From Pseudomonadota bacterium (GTDB lineage: Bacteria > Pseudomonadota > Gammaproteobacteria > Steroidobacterales > Woeseiaceae), in the NCBI GenBank assembly GCA_027621915.1, contig JAQCAD010000012.1, forward strand, positions 1 to 64,000: a stretch of 64,000 nt of DNA. Direction: 5' to 3'. Made by a program: the position numbers and the translations under genes. Each line of letters opens with the position of its first letter. Position 1 is the first letter of the stretch. The notes beneath the pieces are model-generated. The model worked only from the letters and a program-made list of their open reading frames with translations. It did not search any database and was not told the DNA's origin. Positions 39,801 to 48,444 of this stretch are shown one piece after another.

Positions 39801-40083
39801 AAGAACGAGCCAGTGTCGCGACATAAGGTCCGCCAACTCGTAGTCCCGTAACTCTATAGGTGCCCGCCGAATTTGTCTGTCTGCTTGCGGTTATTCCTGT
39901 CCCCATATGGGTCACAGTTATCTGAGCGCCGGCGACCGGATTTCCGTTAGGGTCGTTCACAGAACCTTGAATGGAAGACGTCGTCTGTTGTGCGAATCCT
40001 GCAACAGGCAATACGAGCAGCATGATTGCCGTCAGTGCAATCCGGCCAAGGTCGCGGATTGAACGGTTCGAGTTATATTTCAT
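36820..40083 (-). CDS. Oar-like TonB-dependent receptor with carboxypeptidase-regulatory domain
   Basis: This 1087-residue outer-membrane protein has a signal peptide (residues 1-31). It then has a carboxypeptidase-regulatory-like domain (about 35-115, SIQGSVNDPNGNPVAGAQIT), the EEIVVSASQQD box, and a plug domain with TVDGVRQNDDFG and GFTGGTINAVTRSGTN. A long beta-barrel follows, ending in KFQF. This is the Oar/OmpA-related receptor type that usually handles peptides or large polymers. It is flanked by a terminator and by its own 264-bp upstream region. Substrate is unknown; the neighbouring nucleotidase is on the other strand. Confidence 0.93.
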   Translation of the reverse strand: MKYNSNRSIRDLGRIALTAIMLLVLPVAGFAQQTTSSIQGSVNDPNGNPVAGAQITVTHMGTGITASRQTNSAGTYRVTGLRVGGPYVATLARSSSYGEDRIEQIYISLSEPYVLNLVTRVTAIEEIVVSASQQDTFFRIGAASNFDSENIDGQANANRDFKNIVTQDPRVIIDYTNQNAISIAGTNNRMNSLTVDGVRQNDDFGLNNSGFPTQRAPISIDAIAQMSVETSPFDVSFGGFTGGTINAVTRSGTNEWDGSITVLHSDDSLHGDKTENDTVSLGLFDEDTIAATIGGPIIKDKLWLFASYEEWTGTDTQSLRFGPAGSGRDIEISEVTQQDLDDVLALSNSVYGFDAGALPNAGKDIKSETLLVKLDWALADDHTLSVTYQDVIGNTLVPQGNSTYNNQIGLTSNWYDRSEDFKSVSAQLFSTWTDAFSTEIKIASQERLTGQNSLSGTDLAQMTIDTLGGGAVRVGADEYRHSNELGNDQFQWKIKGDYLWNDHTISAGLERDSLDIFNVFNPGSNGLYEFDCIFTIDCVNSYEGRQAATLDYSNAFSNVKSDAAAAFEYQVNSFYIQDIWDVTDQLTIQYGLRYDWYTSDDTPRENANFQARHGFSNTESLDGRNIAMPRVGFVYDFDSGTRLRGGIGLFSGGNPGVWISNSYSNDGVTIVVPDDAGAVNAACAGVSSSPAALSNVDARNVAQAVQDCMFSGAGDVELTDPGFDIPASWKYNLAVEHEFDFGPLGDGWNVTAEAVLSDVSQAVEWIDLARTQINTAPDGRPIYDRPPVYDVMLTNTDKGSANTFSLSLDKAWDTRAGLFGMTLHYTRMDAEDVNPGQSSTVSSNYGRPATFDRNNRQLSTSDFEIKDRINGTLDWSKDLFGDNVTRASLFFEYRSGKPYSYTMREGSGDSSVWGGDTTFSRRDSQLMYVPTLGDAGVIFNNTPGALVNDPVVEADFNAFITAAGLDGARGTILARNFRETSSATRFNLRLQQEVGLFDMPGVGETKLHLFLDVENIGNLLNDDWGRVEQVSFPFNYTAVDEVSLNANGQYVYGSGSTGSTFDDATDPSSFFGRQSVYKIQLGAKFQF

Positions 40084-40347
40084 TATTGGTCCCCGAAGGT
40101 ATAGAAAATGGAGCGTAATTTTTTATGCATTGTGACGATCTGGTCGCGCTCGGACTAACCGTTCGACGCGCCCTGTGTGGCCTGCGGTCGACATCGTCGT
40201 CTGCATTTGGAAGCTAATCTAGCGCAGCAGAAAAGCCCGTGCAATAAGGGTTTCACGATGAATTTCTGGCACTTGCGAGATATTTATTGCCAGATCCCTG
40301 AGGCACTATTCGAAACGAGGTGACGAGGGCGCCCCAAGGTGTTGAAT

Positions 40348-40749
40348 CTATTTCGATTCGATCCTTAAGACGGCAGGCCAGTGGTCTGATACACCTGACC
40401 CTTTGGGCAATTCGAAACGCTTTGGCGTGCCATCGGGGGCGACCTGCCGGACGGTCCGGTTAGCAATCTCAACCGGATTTTCCTGCAAATCCCATGTTGC
40501 ACGCGCGCCACAGCACGGCTTCCACAGGATCATATCGAGGAATGCCCACGTACCGTCGACCGCGTAATACGAGGTGCCGCTGCACGATGGGCAATAATCA
40601 TTGCTCACCGCCCAATGCGGCCTGACATAGTGGTCAAGAAAATCGTTGTCACGATCGTCCGCCGATGTCGTATTGAAGTCGCCGGCCGCGAACACGGCTC
40701 GATCGTCCGGCAACGTCGCCACCAATTCAATGGGACGTGAGGGCGTCAT
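40348..40749 (-). pseudogene. C-terminal fragment of an endonuclease/exonuclease/phosphatase-family protein
   Basis: The 133-residue frame carries only the last half of the EEP fold. AAGDFNTTSADDRDND has the Asp-x-Asn pair, and SDHWPAVLRI the closing Asp-His. The N-terminal half, with the catalytic Glu and the first strands, is missing. Full-length relatives are well over 250 residues. The fragment begins directly at the terminator of the next gene, so its front was probably deleted when that region was rearranged. It could still be transcribed, but a functional nuclease is unlikely. Confidence 0.7.
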
Positions 40750-40757
40750 CGCGCGGA

Positions 40758-40792
40758 ATAAAAAAAGCCCGACGATTTCTCGTCGGGCTTTT
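40758..40792 (-). terminator. Rho-independent terminator after the TonB receptor at 40830
   Basis: AGCCCGACGA (40766-40775) pairs with TCGTCGGGCT (40780-40789) across TTTC. On the minus strand a T-run follows (A-run 40758-40766). It lies 38 bp past the receptor stop and at the exact upstream edge of the EEP fragment. Confidence 0.88.
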
Positions 40793-40829
40793 CATCTTTC
40801 ACATCACCCCAACCCAACCTGGTGTGGGA

Positions 40830-43058
40830 CTAGTCGCTCCAGTTCTTCCTGAACGTGATACCCCAGATCCTCGGCTCGTTATCGAACCCGGTAAGGTTAT
40901 TGAAGTCGATCGCGCCTTTCAGATTCTCTTCATCGGTAATGTTGCGCCCGAAAATCGACAATTCCCAGTCGTTGTCGCCATGGATGTAGCCGGCGCGAAG
41001 ACCGCCTTCGTAATTACCACTCGAGAAAAATTCGGCAGTTTCGTAGAGGAAGAAGTTCGTCTTGCCCTGCCGCGCCCAGTCGGTGAAGAAAAATACTTCG
41101 CCCGAATCAGTCGGCACACTGTAACGTGCGGTGAAGTTAATTGTGTGATCCGGTGCGCCCGGGAAAGGGTTGCCATTGAGAATGGCGTTACCGTTAATAT
41201 CCAGCGGGTCGGTCGTTGAGCACGCCCCGGAGCCGCATGGCGGTACCGTAAGACTCGAATCCTTGATTTCTGTGTCTGCGATGCTAAAGCCTGCCGTGAC
41301 AAGGAAATTCTCGGAAATCAGCAGTTCAAGATCCAGATCCATGCCGGTGCCGGTGCCTTCTTCAGCGTTGATCAGCTGAACGAAGTTGCCGCCGCCGCCA
41401 ATGGCGGTCATTTGCATGTCGTCAATCACATAGTGATAAACCGCACCGTTCAGACGCATGAGGTTGTCAACCAGCGTCATCTTGAAGCCGGCCTCATACG
41501 ACATAATCGTTTCAGCATCGGCCGTCGATGTGCCACCGAAGAACGCGACGTCGCGACCCTGGATCGATGGCGCCCGGAAACCGTTGGCAACGCGAGCGTA
41601 AAAATTGACATCATCGTTCACGTTAAACAGCAGGCTGAGGTCGAAACTTGTCTGCTCACCATCTGCCGAGACAGCAGGAGTAGGTAACGGCGGGTTAGTC
41701 GCCGCCATATCCTTCTCATCGTCCGTATATCGCAGGCCACCAATCAGGGTCAGTCTGTCGCTCAAAGGCAGGCTAACCTGGCCAAAAAGCGCCCAGGCGG
41801 TGTTCTCATGAGTCAGCTTCGACTCTGAAACAAAGAACGGGTTGGTGAAAACCGTGAAGCTGGAATCGAAGAAATAGAAACCACCCTGCCAGAGGAAGCC
41901 GTCGTTACCTTCACCCGACAACCGAATTTCCTGGGTGAATTGCTCGAGATCCTCAAGGCCGTCTGCTGAATGTGACGGGAATGGAATGAAACCCGGACCC
42001 ATGAACGGCAAGAACACGGCACCAAACCCGCCGTCAATATCGCCTTCACTTCGGTTACTGACGGTTTCGACACCGGTAATCGACGTCAGCGTCACACCGT
42101 TGCCAAATTCGAGGTCGACTTTCAGCGAACCACCGTAAGCCTCGGCTTCCTGGGGGTTGTTGTTGCCCTCATCGAATTGCACGACGTCACGATCATAGTT
42201 GGTGTTGAAGGCGTTGCTGCCCGCGTTCAGAACGTTCGCGCGAAAAATCGACGCCGTACCATCGAAATCCCGGCCGTGTACGTTCAAAAGCACGGTCAGA
42301 TCTTCAGAAGGCTCGAGCAGTAACTGGCCACGCCAGGCCAGCTCATTGAAGCCGCCCAATGCGTCAGTCGTTCCGGCGAAGCTGTTATCAATCCAGTCGT
42401 CGCGGTTCTGGCTCAAAACCGAGAATCGGCCCATTAACGTGCCGGCATCGTTTAACGCGCCGCCCAATGCGCCTTCAAAATTCAGCGTTCCAAGCGAACC
42501 GACCGAGGCCAGCGCATAGGCGTTGAAATCTTCCGACGGCTTTCGGCTGTCAAACTTGACGATGCCTGCGGTCGTGTTGCGACCAAACAGGGAGCCTTGC
42601 GGTCCACGCAGTACTTCGACACCCGCCACGTCAAAAATCGGGAAGCTCTTCAGGATGACGTTTTCCTGAACAACCTCGTCGAAGATGACAGAAACGGATT
42701 GCGACGCAGCCAGGTCAAAGTCCGTATTACCGAGGCCGCGCATGTAAAAGCGTGGTGCGAGGCGCCCGTTCGAGGATTCGACATACAGGGCCGGCAAGCG
42801 GTTCGCCATCGCCAGGATCGTCTCGCCGCCTTCGAACATCGAAGTCAGCCGTTCGCCGCTCGTTTGCGTGACCGATATCGGTACGTCCTGCATGTTCTCC
42901 GCACGACGCTGCGCCGTGACGATGATTTCTTCCAGTTGCAGTCCCTGTGCAAGGACCGTGCTGCCCGTGAATGGCAGCACGCTTATTGCGATCGTAGCTA
43001 AAGTTGTCGCCAGGCACTGGCGTGATACGTTGATTGTTGTTGGATTTGAACCACGCAT
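40830..43058 (-). CDS. TonB-dependent receptor
   Basis: This 742-residue outer-membrane receptor has a signal peptide ending near VLAQG, the EEIIVTAQRRAENMQDVPIS box, and a plug with YMRGLGNTD and VEVLRGPQGSLFGRNTTAGI. A 22-strand-type barrel follows, with the end WGITFRKNWSD. The ATG at 43058 has AGGGAG upstream; the longer frame has no support. A cupin gene lies 130 bp upstream on the same strand. Receptors of this form in marine proteobacteria handle varied small substrates; the ligand here is unknown. Confidence 0.93.
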   Translation of the reverse strand: MRGSNPTTINVSRQCLATTLATIAISVLPFTGSTVLAQGLQLEEIIVTAQRRAENMQDVPISVTQTSGERLTSMFEGGETILAMANRLPALYVESSNGRLAPRFYMRGLGNTDFDLAASQSVSVIFDEVVQENVILKSFPIFDVAGVEVLRGPQGSLFGRNTTAGIVKFDSRKPSEDFNAYALASVGSLGTLNFEGALGGALNDAGTLMGRFSVLSQNRDDWIDNSFAGTTDALGGFNELAWRGQLLLEPSEDLTVLLNVHGRDFDGTASIFRANVLNAGSNAFNTNYDRDVVQFDEGNNNPQEAEAYGGSLKVDLEFGNGVTLTSITGVETVSNRSEGDIDGGFGAVFLPFMGPGFIPFPSHSADGLEDLEQFTQEIRLSGEGNDGFLWQGGFYFFDSSFTVFTNPFFVSESKLTHENTAWALFGQVSLPLSDRLTLIGGLRYTDDEKDMAATNPPLPTPAVSADGEQTSFDLSLLFNVNDDVNFYARVANGFRAPSIQGRDVAFFGGTSTADAETIMSYEAGFKMTLVDNLMRLNGAVYHYVIDDMQMTAIGGGGNFVQLINAEEGTGTGMDLDLELLISENFLVTAGFSIADTEIKDSSLTVPPCGSGACSTTDPLDINGNAILNGNPFPGAPDHTINFTARYSVPTDSGEVFFFTDWARQGKTNFFLYETAEFFSSGNYEGGLRAGYIHGDNDWELSIFGRNITDEENLKGAIDFNNLTGFDNEPRIWGITFRKNWSD

Positions 43059-43188
43059 TAGATATCTCCCTAAAGCAGTCGCAGAAGTATAGCGCTGTTT
43101 CTTTTCCTTTTGACCCCCTTTGAGTCGTGCAAAGTGCAACTTTTTTGGCGGTCGTGCTGTGGTAAATCACCCACAAATGTGGGATGAA

Positions 43189-43545
43189 TCAGGCCTCTTC
43201 CATTGCCTCGTAGGCATCGGCGGTAAACCTTGGCAGGCAAATACACTCGATAATAAGGTCCGCGGAACCGGTGTTCTCTATCCGTTGCGGCGTTCCGGCT
43301 GGTATGGCGATGAAATTGCCGGCGGCAACGTCGACCCACGGGCCGCCACCCACTTCCAGGCGGCCGCGGCCGGTCTTGATCAGGTACCACTCATTTACGG
43401 TCAGCCGGTGCAACTCGGTTTTGACGCCGGGGGCAACTCTCGCCTCAGCCAGCGAAAACTCGCGCACCATTGGGTCATTGAGCAGCTCCCGGATATGGCA
43501 GCGCTCGCGAGTCATGTACTCCGTCGTATCGGTCGTTCCTATCAT
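43189..43545 (-). CDS. Single-domain cupin protein
   Basis: The 118-residue product is a small cupin: ELHRLTVNEWYLIKTGRGRLEVGG (first motif, with His and a Glu-to-Glu spacing typical for the fold) and PAGTPQRIENTGSADLIIECICLPRF (second motif) are visible. The first motif lacks the usual His-x-His pair, and the second has Gln where a metal His is common, so metal binding may be weak. GGGGG stands five bases ahead of ATG 43545. It is divergent from the SDR gene and upstream of a TonB receptor. Confidence 0.78.
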   Translation of the reverse strand: MIGTTDTTEYMTRERCHIRELLNDPMVREFSLAEARVAPGVKTELHRLTVNEWYLIKTGRGRLEVGGGPWVDVAAGNFIAIPAGTPQRIENTGSADLIIECICLPRFTADAYEAMEEA

Positions 43546-43633
43546 CGCATCCCCCGTAACTATTTCCGTTCGCCTGGCTTTCGGCAGACAATATCGTCGA
43601 CCCGACCCTGCATGACAACAATAAGGTGAGTTA

Positions 43634-44416
43634 ATGACAAACAAGCGCCCGGCTGTCGCCGACCTGCTAAGCCTCGACGGATCACGTGTACTGGTAACGG
43701 GAGCAAGCGGCAACATCGGACGGGGCATCGCCCATCGGCTGGCGGAGGCTCGCGCCGAAGTCGTCGTCCACTATTGCAATGACTTTGCTGGAGCTGCCAG
43801 AACTGTCGACGAAATCGTTGCCGCTGGCGGCATTGCGAGTTCCGCGCAGGCGGACCTTCGCTCGGAAAAGGACGTGCGCAAACTGCTGGCCAAGGCAGGA
43901 CAGGACATTAGCTGCGTCGTAAACAATGCGGCGGCCCAGCCGGTAAGCGACATCCGGAATATTTCCGGCGACGAGTGGCGCGCGGTATTGGCGGCAAATC
44001 TGGACAGCGCGTTCTTCGTGACACAGGCCGCGGCGCATCATATGCGCGAGAAACAGATTGCGGGAGCAGTCGTCAATATTGCATCGATTGAAGGTTCCGA
44101 TCCGGCGATTGGTCACAGCCATTACGCCACCAGCAAGGCCGGGCTGCTGATGCTGACGCGGGCTTGCGCACTGGAATATGGCAAAGATGGCATTCGATTC
44201 AATGCGGTTTCGCCAGGCCTGATTGATCGGAATGGCCTGGCGGACGCCTGGCCAGATGGCGTACAGCGGTGGTTGAACAATGTGCCGCTCGGGCGCATGG
44301 GAACTTCAACCGACGTCGCCGATGCGGTGCTCTATCTTCTCAGTCCTGCATCTCGCTGGGTGAGTGGTACGAACCTGGTGGTCGACGGCGGCATGTCGTC
44401 CGTTTCCAGATGGTAG
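43634..44416 (+). CDS. Short-chain dehydrogenase/reductase
   Basis: This 260-residue SDR of the classical FabG-like type has a TGASGNIGRGIA nucleotide-binding loop, NNAAAQP, the active-site Ser in NIASIEGSD, and YATSK with catalytic Tyr and Lys. It ends in the typical DGGMSSV. AAGGTGA lies before the ATG. It precedes purine nucleoside phosphorylase by 12 bp, so it likely belongs to the deoxyribose operon. Substrate unknown; a sugar-derived carbonyl is a reasonable guess from context. Confidence 0.9.
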   Translation: MTNKRPAVADLLSLDGSRVLVTGASGNIGRGIAHRLAEARAEVVVHYCNDFAGAARTVDEIVAAGGIASSAQADLRSEKDVRKLLAKAGQDISCVVNNAAAQPVSDIRNISGDEWRAVLAANLDSAFFVTQAAAHHMREKQIAGAVVNIASIEGSDPAIGHSHYATSKAGLLMLTRACALEYGKDGIRFNAVSPGLIDRNGLADAWPDGVQRWLNNVPLGRMGTSTDVADAVLYLLSPASRWVSGTNLVVDGGMSSVSRW

Positions 44417-44428
44417 TATCGCTCCGCT

Positions 44429-45148
44429 ATGGCCACTAAACACATGAATGCAGCGCCCGGTGATTTCGCCGGGACGGTACTGATGCCGGGCGATCCGCTT
44501 CGCGCGGAGTACATTGCCAACCACTTTCTCAACAACGCACGGCGGGTAACTGACGTACGCAACATGTGGGGGTATACGGGCGAGTACAAAGGTATTCCGA
44601 TTTCCGTTATGGCGCACGGCATGGGCATTCCTTCAGTCTCCATTTATGTCACCGAGCTCATTACTGAGTATGACGTCAAGCGGGTAATTCGTGTCGGCAG
44701 TTGTGGAACCTCGCACCCAAACGTGAAACTTCGGGATGTGCTAATCGCGATGGGTGCATGCACCGACTCCAACGTCAATCGCATGCGGTTCGGCGGATAC
44801 GATTTTGCGCCACTGGCAACTTTTTCGCTGGTGCAAAATGCGGTGAAGGCGGCCGAGGAGATGAATGTCAGTTATCACGTTGGCAATCTGTTCTCTGCGG
44901 ATCTTTTCTATACGCCGGATCCCGATATGTTCGAAACGCTGGCCAAATTCAACGTTCTTGGCGTTGAAATGGAAGCCGCCGGCATCTTTCCGATTGCTGC
45001 CGAACACAATGTCGAGGCGCTGGCAATTTGTACGGTTAGCGATGACATTCGAAGCGGTGACGCGCTGACATCAGACGAGCGCGCGACGACGTTCGATGAA
45101 ATGATCAAAGTCGCGCTCGAAACGGTACAGTTGAGTGAGCTGAGATGA
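44429..45148 (+). CDS. deoD: Purine nucleoside phosphorylase, hexameric DeoD type
   Basis: This 239-residue enzyme converts purine (deoxy)nucleosides to base plus (deoxy)ribose 1-phosphate. It matches DeoD throughout: [24 protein letters not shown] (phosphate site), [15 protein letters not shown] (ribose site) and [10 protein letters not shown] with the catalytic Asp. The bases it frees (hypoxanthine, guanine) would continue to xanthine dehydrogenase at 57.9-61.7 kb. It overlaps deoC by 4 bp (ATGA), so translation is coupled. Confidence 0.96.
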   Translation: MATKHMNAAPGDFAGTVLMPGDPLRAEYIANHFLNNARRVTDVRNMWGYTGEYKGIPISVMAHGMGIPSVSIYVTELITEYDVKRVIRVGSCGTSHPNVKLRDVLIAMGACTDSNVNRMRFGGYDFAPLATFSLVQNAVKAAEEMNVSYHVGNLFSADLFYTPDPDMFETLAKFNVLGVEMEAAGIFPIAAEHNVEALAICTVSDDIRSGDALTSDERATTFDEMIKVALETVQLSELR

Positions 45149-46071
45149 GCCTGGCTGCCGTTCCTAAAATTCGTCGCATGCCTGATTTGGGCCAGGTTTC
45201 GCTGGTCGATGAAGTAGGCGTAATTGAACGCGTCGCGCGATTTCAGACGCGCAGCATCAAGAACGAATCGAAGACAGAAGCCTTGAAAATGATTTTGTCG
45301 ATGATCGACCTGACGACGCTCGAGGGTCAGGACACTCCCGGCAAAGTCAGGCAGTTGTGCCAGAAAGCGATTCACCTGCACGACGCGATGCCCGGGTTAC
45401 CGCACGTTGCTGCGGTGTGTGTTTATCCGACAATGGTCAGTGTTGCGAAGAAAGCCCTCGGCGAAAACAAAATCAATGTAGCGTCTGTCGCGACCGCGTT
45501 TCCCAGTGGCATGGCTCCACGGCAAATCAAGCTGGAAGAAACGCGCATCGCTGTCGAAGATGGCGCCGACGAAATCGATATGGTGATTTCACGCGGCGCG
45601 TTTTTGCAGGGCGAATACAGTTTCGTTTTTGATGAAATAGCAGCAATAAAAGAAGCTTGCGGTAAGGCGCACCTGAAAGTCATTCTTGAAACCGGTGAGC
45701 TAGGAACGCTCGATCGCGTTCGTCGCGCAAGTGTGCTGGCGATGCACGCCGGTGCCGATTTTATTAAAACGTCAACTGGCAAGATCCAGCCGGCTGCGAC
45801 GCTCCCGGTCACGCTGGTAATGCTTCAGGCGATTCGTGATTTCTATTACGAAACGGGGCGTATGGTCGGAATGAAACCGGCCGGAGGCATCTCAAGCGCG
45901 AAAGTTGCCGTGCACTATCTCGTTATGTTGCGTGAAACTCTAGGCAATGCATGGATGACGCCGGTCTGGTATCGCTTCGGTGCAAGCTCGTTGGCGAACG
46001 ATGTGCTGATGCAGTTACGCAAACAGGCAACAGGCGTTTATCAATCCCTGGAATATTTTTCGAAAGATTAG
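45145..46071 (+). CDS. deoC: Deoxyribose-phosphate aldolase
   Basis: This 308-residue class I aldolase splits deoxyribose 5-phosphate into acetaldehyde and glyceraldehyde 3-phosphate. The Schiff-base Lys is in [12 protein letters not shown] and the second active-site Lys in [10 protein letters not shown]. About 45 N-terminal residues precede the barrel, making it longer than the 259-residue E. coli enzyme; this is seen in other proteobacterial and animal forms. It is followed 12 bp later by an aldehyde dehydrogenase able to remove acetaldehyde. Confidence 0.95.
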   Translation: MSLAAVPKIRRMPDLGQVSLVDEVGVIERVARFQTRSIKNESKTEALKMILSMIDLTTLEGQDTPGKVRQLCQKAIHLHDAMPGLPHVAAVCVYPTMVSVAKKALGENKINVASVATAFPSGMAPRQIKLEETRIAVEDGADEIDMVISRGAFLQGEYSFVFDEIAAIKEACGKAHLKVILETGELGTLDRVRRASVLAMHAGADFIKTSTGKIQPAATLPVTLVMLQAIRDFYYETGRMVGMKPAGGISSAKVAVHYLVMLRETLGNAWMTPVWYRFGASSLANDVLMQLRKQATGVYQSLEYFSKD

Positions 46072-46083
46072 AATGGGCGAACC

Positions 46084-47556
46084 ATGAGTACAGAACCGAC
46101 CAAACTCGCATTCAACGATGGCTGGCAATACGCGCCGGCGCGGGAGAGCACCGATCATTTCAGCATCGCTGCGCAGCATGAACTCTTTATCAATGGTGAA
46201 TTCATCGCACCTGAAAGCGGTCGGTATTTCGAGACCATCAACCCGGCAACGGAAGAGATAATCAGCAGCGTTGCGCTGGCGTCGGCGGCGGATGTTGACA
46301 GGGCCGTCAAAGCTGCGCGGAAGGCGTACAAAGGCGCATGGTCGAAAATGTCTGGCGCAGACCGGGGCAAGTACATATTTCGCATCGCGCGAATATTGCA
46401 GGAACGCGCCAGGGAGTTCGCGACAATAGAGTCGATGGATGGCGGCAAGCCAATCCGGGAATCACGCGACATCGATATTCCGCTGGCGGCAGCACATTTT
46501 TTTTACAACGCGGGTTGGGCCGACAAGCTCGAATACGCGTTCCCGGGCCGAAGGCCGAAGTCGCTCGGCGTGGCAGGGCAAGTGATACCGTGGAATTTTC
46601 CGCTGCTAATGGCCGCATGGAAAATCGCACCTGCGCTGGCATGCGGCAACACTGTGGTGTTGAAGCCGGCCGAGACGACACCGCTGACGGCTCTGAAGCT
46701 CGCCGAAGTCATTCTCGAAGCAGGGTTACCACCCGGGGTTGTGAACATCGTTACCGGTGCTGGCGAGACCGGCGCGGCCATCGTCAATCACCCGGACGTT
46801 GACAAGGTTGCGTTCACCGGCTCAACGGAAGTCGGGCGAATCATCCAGCGTTCTCTGGCGGGCACCGGCAAGAAATATACGCTGGAGCTCGGCGGCAAGG
46901 CGGCCAATATTATCTTTGCAGATGCTGCGATCGATCAGGCCGTGGAAGGTATCGTCAACGGCATCTTCTTCAATCAGGGTCACGTTTGTTGCGCAGGATC
47001 GCGGCTCTTCGTGCAGGAGTCGGTTGCAGACGAAGTCATTCGTAAACTGAAAGATCGAATGGAAACGTTGATCGTTGGCGATCCACTCGACAAGAACACT
47101 GATATTGGCGCAATTAATTCTGCAGCGCAGCTCGAGACGATCCAGTCGTATCTTAAAATCGGCCAGGAGGAAGGTGCGGAGATGTACCAGAGTTCCTGCA
47201 GACTGCCTGATCGTGGTTACTGGTGTCGCCCGACGATTTTCACCGGCGCATCGCAGTCAAACCGAATTGTACAGGAAGAGATCTTCGGCCCTGTTTTGGC
47301 GATTCAGACATTTCGCACACTGGAGGAGGGTCTGACCAAGGCGAACAACACTCCCTACGGCCTGTCGGGCGGTGTCTGGACGGACAAAGGGTCCAAGATT
47401 TTCAAAATGACGCGAAAAATTCGTGCAGGCGTCATATGGGCAAATACATTCAACAAATTTGATCCGACGTCGCCGTTCGGCGGCTACAAAGAAAGTGGCG
47501 TCGGCAGAGAGGGTGGGCTGCACGGTCTTGATGCCTACCTTAAGCTGGAGGTGTAA
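46084..47556 (+). CDS. Aldehyde dehydrogenase, probably acetaldehyde-oxidising
   Basis: This 490-residue NAD(P)-dependent aldehyde dehydrogenase has all key residues. Present are PWNFPLLMAAWKIAPAL (with the catalytic Asn), VAFTGSTEVG (cofactor), the general-base Glu in LELGGKAANI, the nucleophilic Cys in GHVCCAGSR, and EEIFGPVLAI. Placement just after deoC suggests that it oxidises the acetaldehyde from deoxyribose 5-phosphate cleavage to acetate. It is followed after two bases by a half-length homologue, and the two may form one complex. Confidence 0.93.
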   Translation: MSTEPTKLAFNDGWQYAPARESTDHFSIAAQHELFINGEFIAPESGRYFETINPATEEIISSVALASAADVDRAVKAARKAYKGAWSKMSGADRGKYIFRIARILQERAREFATIESMDGGKPIRESRDIDIPLAAAHFFYNAGWADKLEYAFPGRRPKSLGVAGQVIPWNFPLLMAAWKIAPALACGNTVVLKPAETTPLTALKLAEVILEAGLPPGVVNIVTGAGETGAAIVNHPDVDKVAFTGSTEVGRIIQRSLAGTGKKYTLELGGKAANIIFADAAIDQAVEGIVNGIFFNQGHVCCAGSRLFVQESVADEVIRKLKDRMETLIVGDPLDKNTDIGAINSAAQLETIQSYLKIGQEEGAEMYQSSCRLPDRGYWCRPTIFTGASQSNRIVQEEIFGPVLAIQTFRTLEEGLTKANNTPYGLSGGVWTDKGSKIFKMTRKIRAGVIWANTFNKFDPTSPFGGYKESGVGREGGLHGLDAYLKLEV

Positions 47557-47558
47557 CG

Positions 47559-48431
47559 ATGGCCGGATCAGGAACGAGAGTGCCGGTCATCAAGACCTAC
47601 AAGATCTATATCGACGGAAAGTTTCCGCGCACCGAATCGGGCCGCTCGATTGCCCTCGAGGACTCCGACAACGCCGTAATTGCAAACGTGTGTCGTGGCA
47701 GCCGCAAGGATTTTCGCAACGCTGTAGTCGCCGCCAGGAAAGCGTTCGACCCCTGGTCCGATACGAGTGCGTATTTGCGCGGCCAGATTCTCTATCGCAT
47801 CGCCGAAATGCTTGAAGGAAGAAGGGAGCAGTTTGTCGCTGAATTGACATTGCAGGGTGTATCCAGGCGCATGGCGAAGAAGGAAGTTGACGCGTCCATC
47901 GATCGGCTGATTTATTACGCAGGATGGTCGGACAAATACCAGCAAATATTCAGCGCCGTGAATCCAGTCAGCTCATCGCACTTCAACTTCTCCGTGCTCG
48001 AGCCCACCGGGGTTGTTTCGATACTTGCACCGAATGAGTCGTCCCTCCTGGGACTGGTTTCCAATGTCGCACCCGTGATCGTCGGTGGCAACACCTGCGT
48101 TGTTCTTGCGTCCGAAAAATCGCCGCTCTGCGCCGTGAGTTTCGCTGAAGTTCTCCATGCATCCGATGTGCCGGGAGGTGTTGTCAATATTCTCACCGGT
48201 TACAGGGAAGAATTGACCGGGCAGTTCGCATCTCACATGGACGTCAATGCGATAGTCTATTGTGATGGTGGTTCGGATGTTGCGAAGAGCGTGCAGGAAA
48301 AAGCGGCGGAAAACATCAAGCGGGTCATATCCCGTGTGGACGAAGACTGGTCAGTTGATGCTGCTCAAAGCCCGTACCTGATCAAACAAACTCAGGAAAC
48401 GAAGACAACCTGGCACCCGATCGGCAGTTAA
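47559..48431 (+). CDS. Half-length ALDH homologue without catalytic domain
   Basis: The 290-residue protein matches the N-terminal coenzyme-binding half of aldehyde dehydrogenases: YKIYIDGKFPRTESGR, helices of the Rossmann region, LEPTGVVSILAPNESSLLG where active enzymes have PWNFP, and PGGVVNILTG. The general-base Glu and the catalytic Cys domain are absent, and the frame closes with an unrelated-looking tail, KTTWHPIGS. It directly follows an intact ALDH. A full ALDH plus a partial, inactive second unit is the layout of fused ALDH16 proteins, so this may be a split version. The reading frame looks intact, not decayed. Confidence 0.8.
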   Translation: MAGSGTRVPVIKTYKIYIDGKFPRTESGRSIALEDSDNAVIANVCRGSRKDFRNAVVAARKAFDPWSDTSAYLRGQILYRIAEMLEGRREQFVAELTLQGVSRRMAKKEVDASIDRLIYYAGWSDKYQQIFSAVNPVSSSHFNFSVLEPTGVVSILAPNESSLLGLVSNVAPVIVGGNTCVVLASEKSPLCAVSFAEVLHASDVPGGVVNILTGYREELTGQFASHMDVNAIVYCDGGSDVAKSVQEKAAENIKRVISRVDEDWSVDAAQSPYLIKQTQETKTTWHPIGS

Positions 48432-48444
48432 ACAAGAAACACGT

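Noticed and set aside
43155-43185. Hairpin CCCAC-AAAT-GTGGG as a terminator after the cupin gene
   Set aside because: The stem is only five pairs and no T-run follows on either strand.
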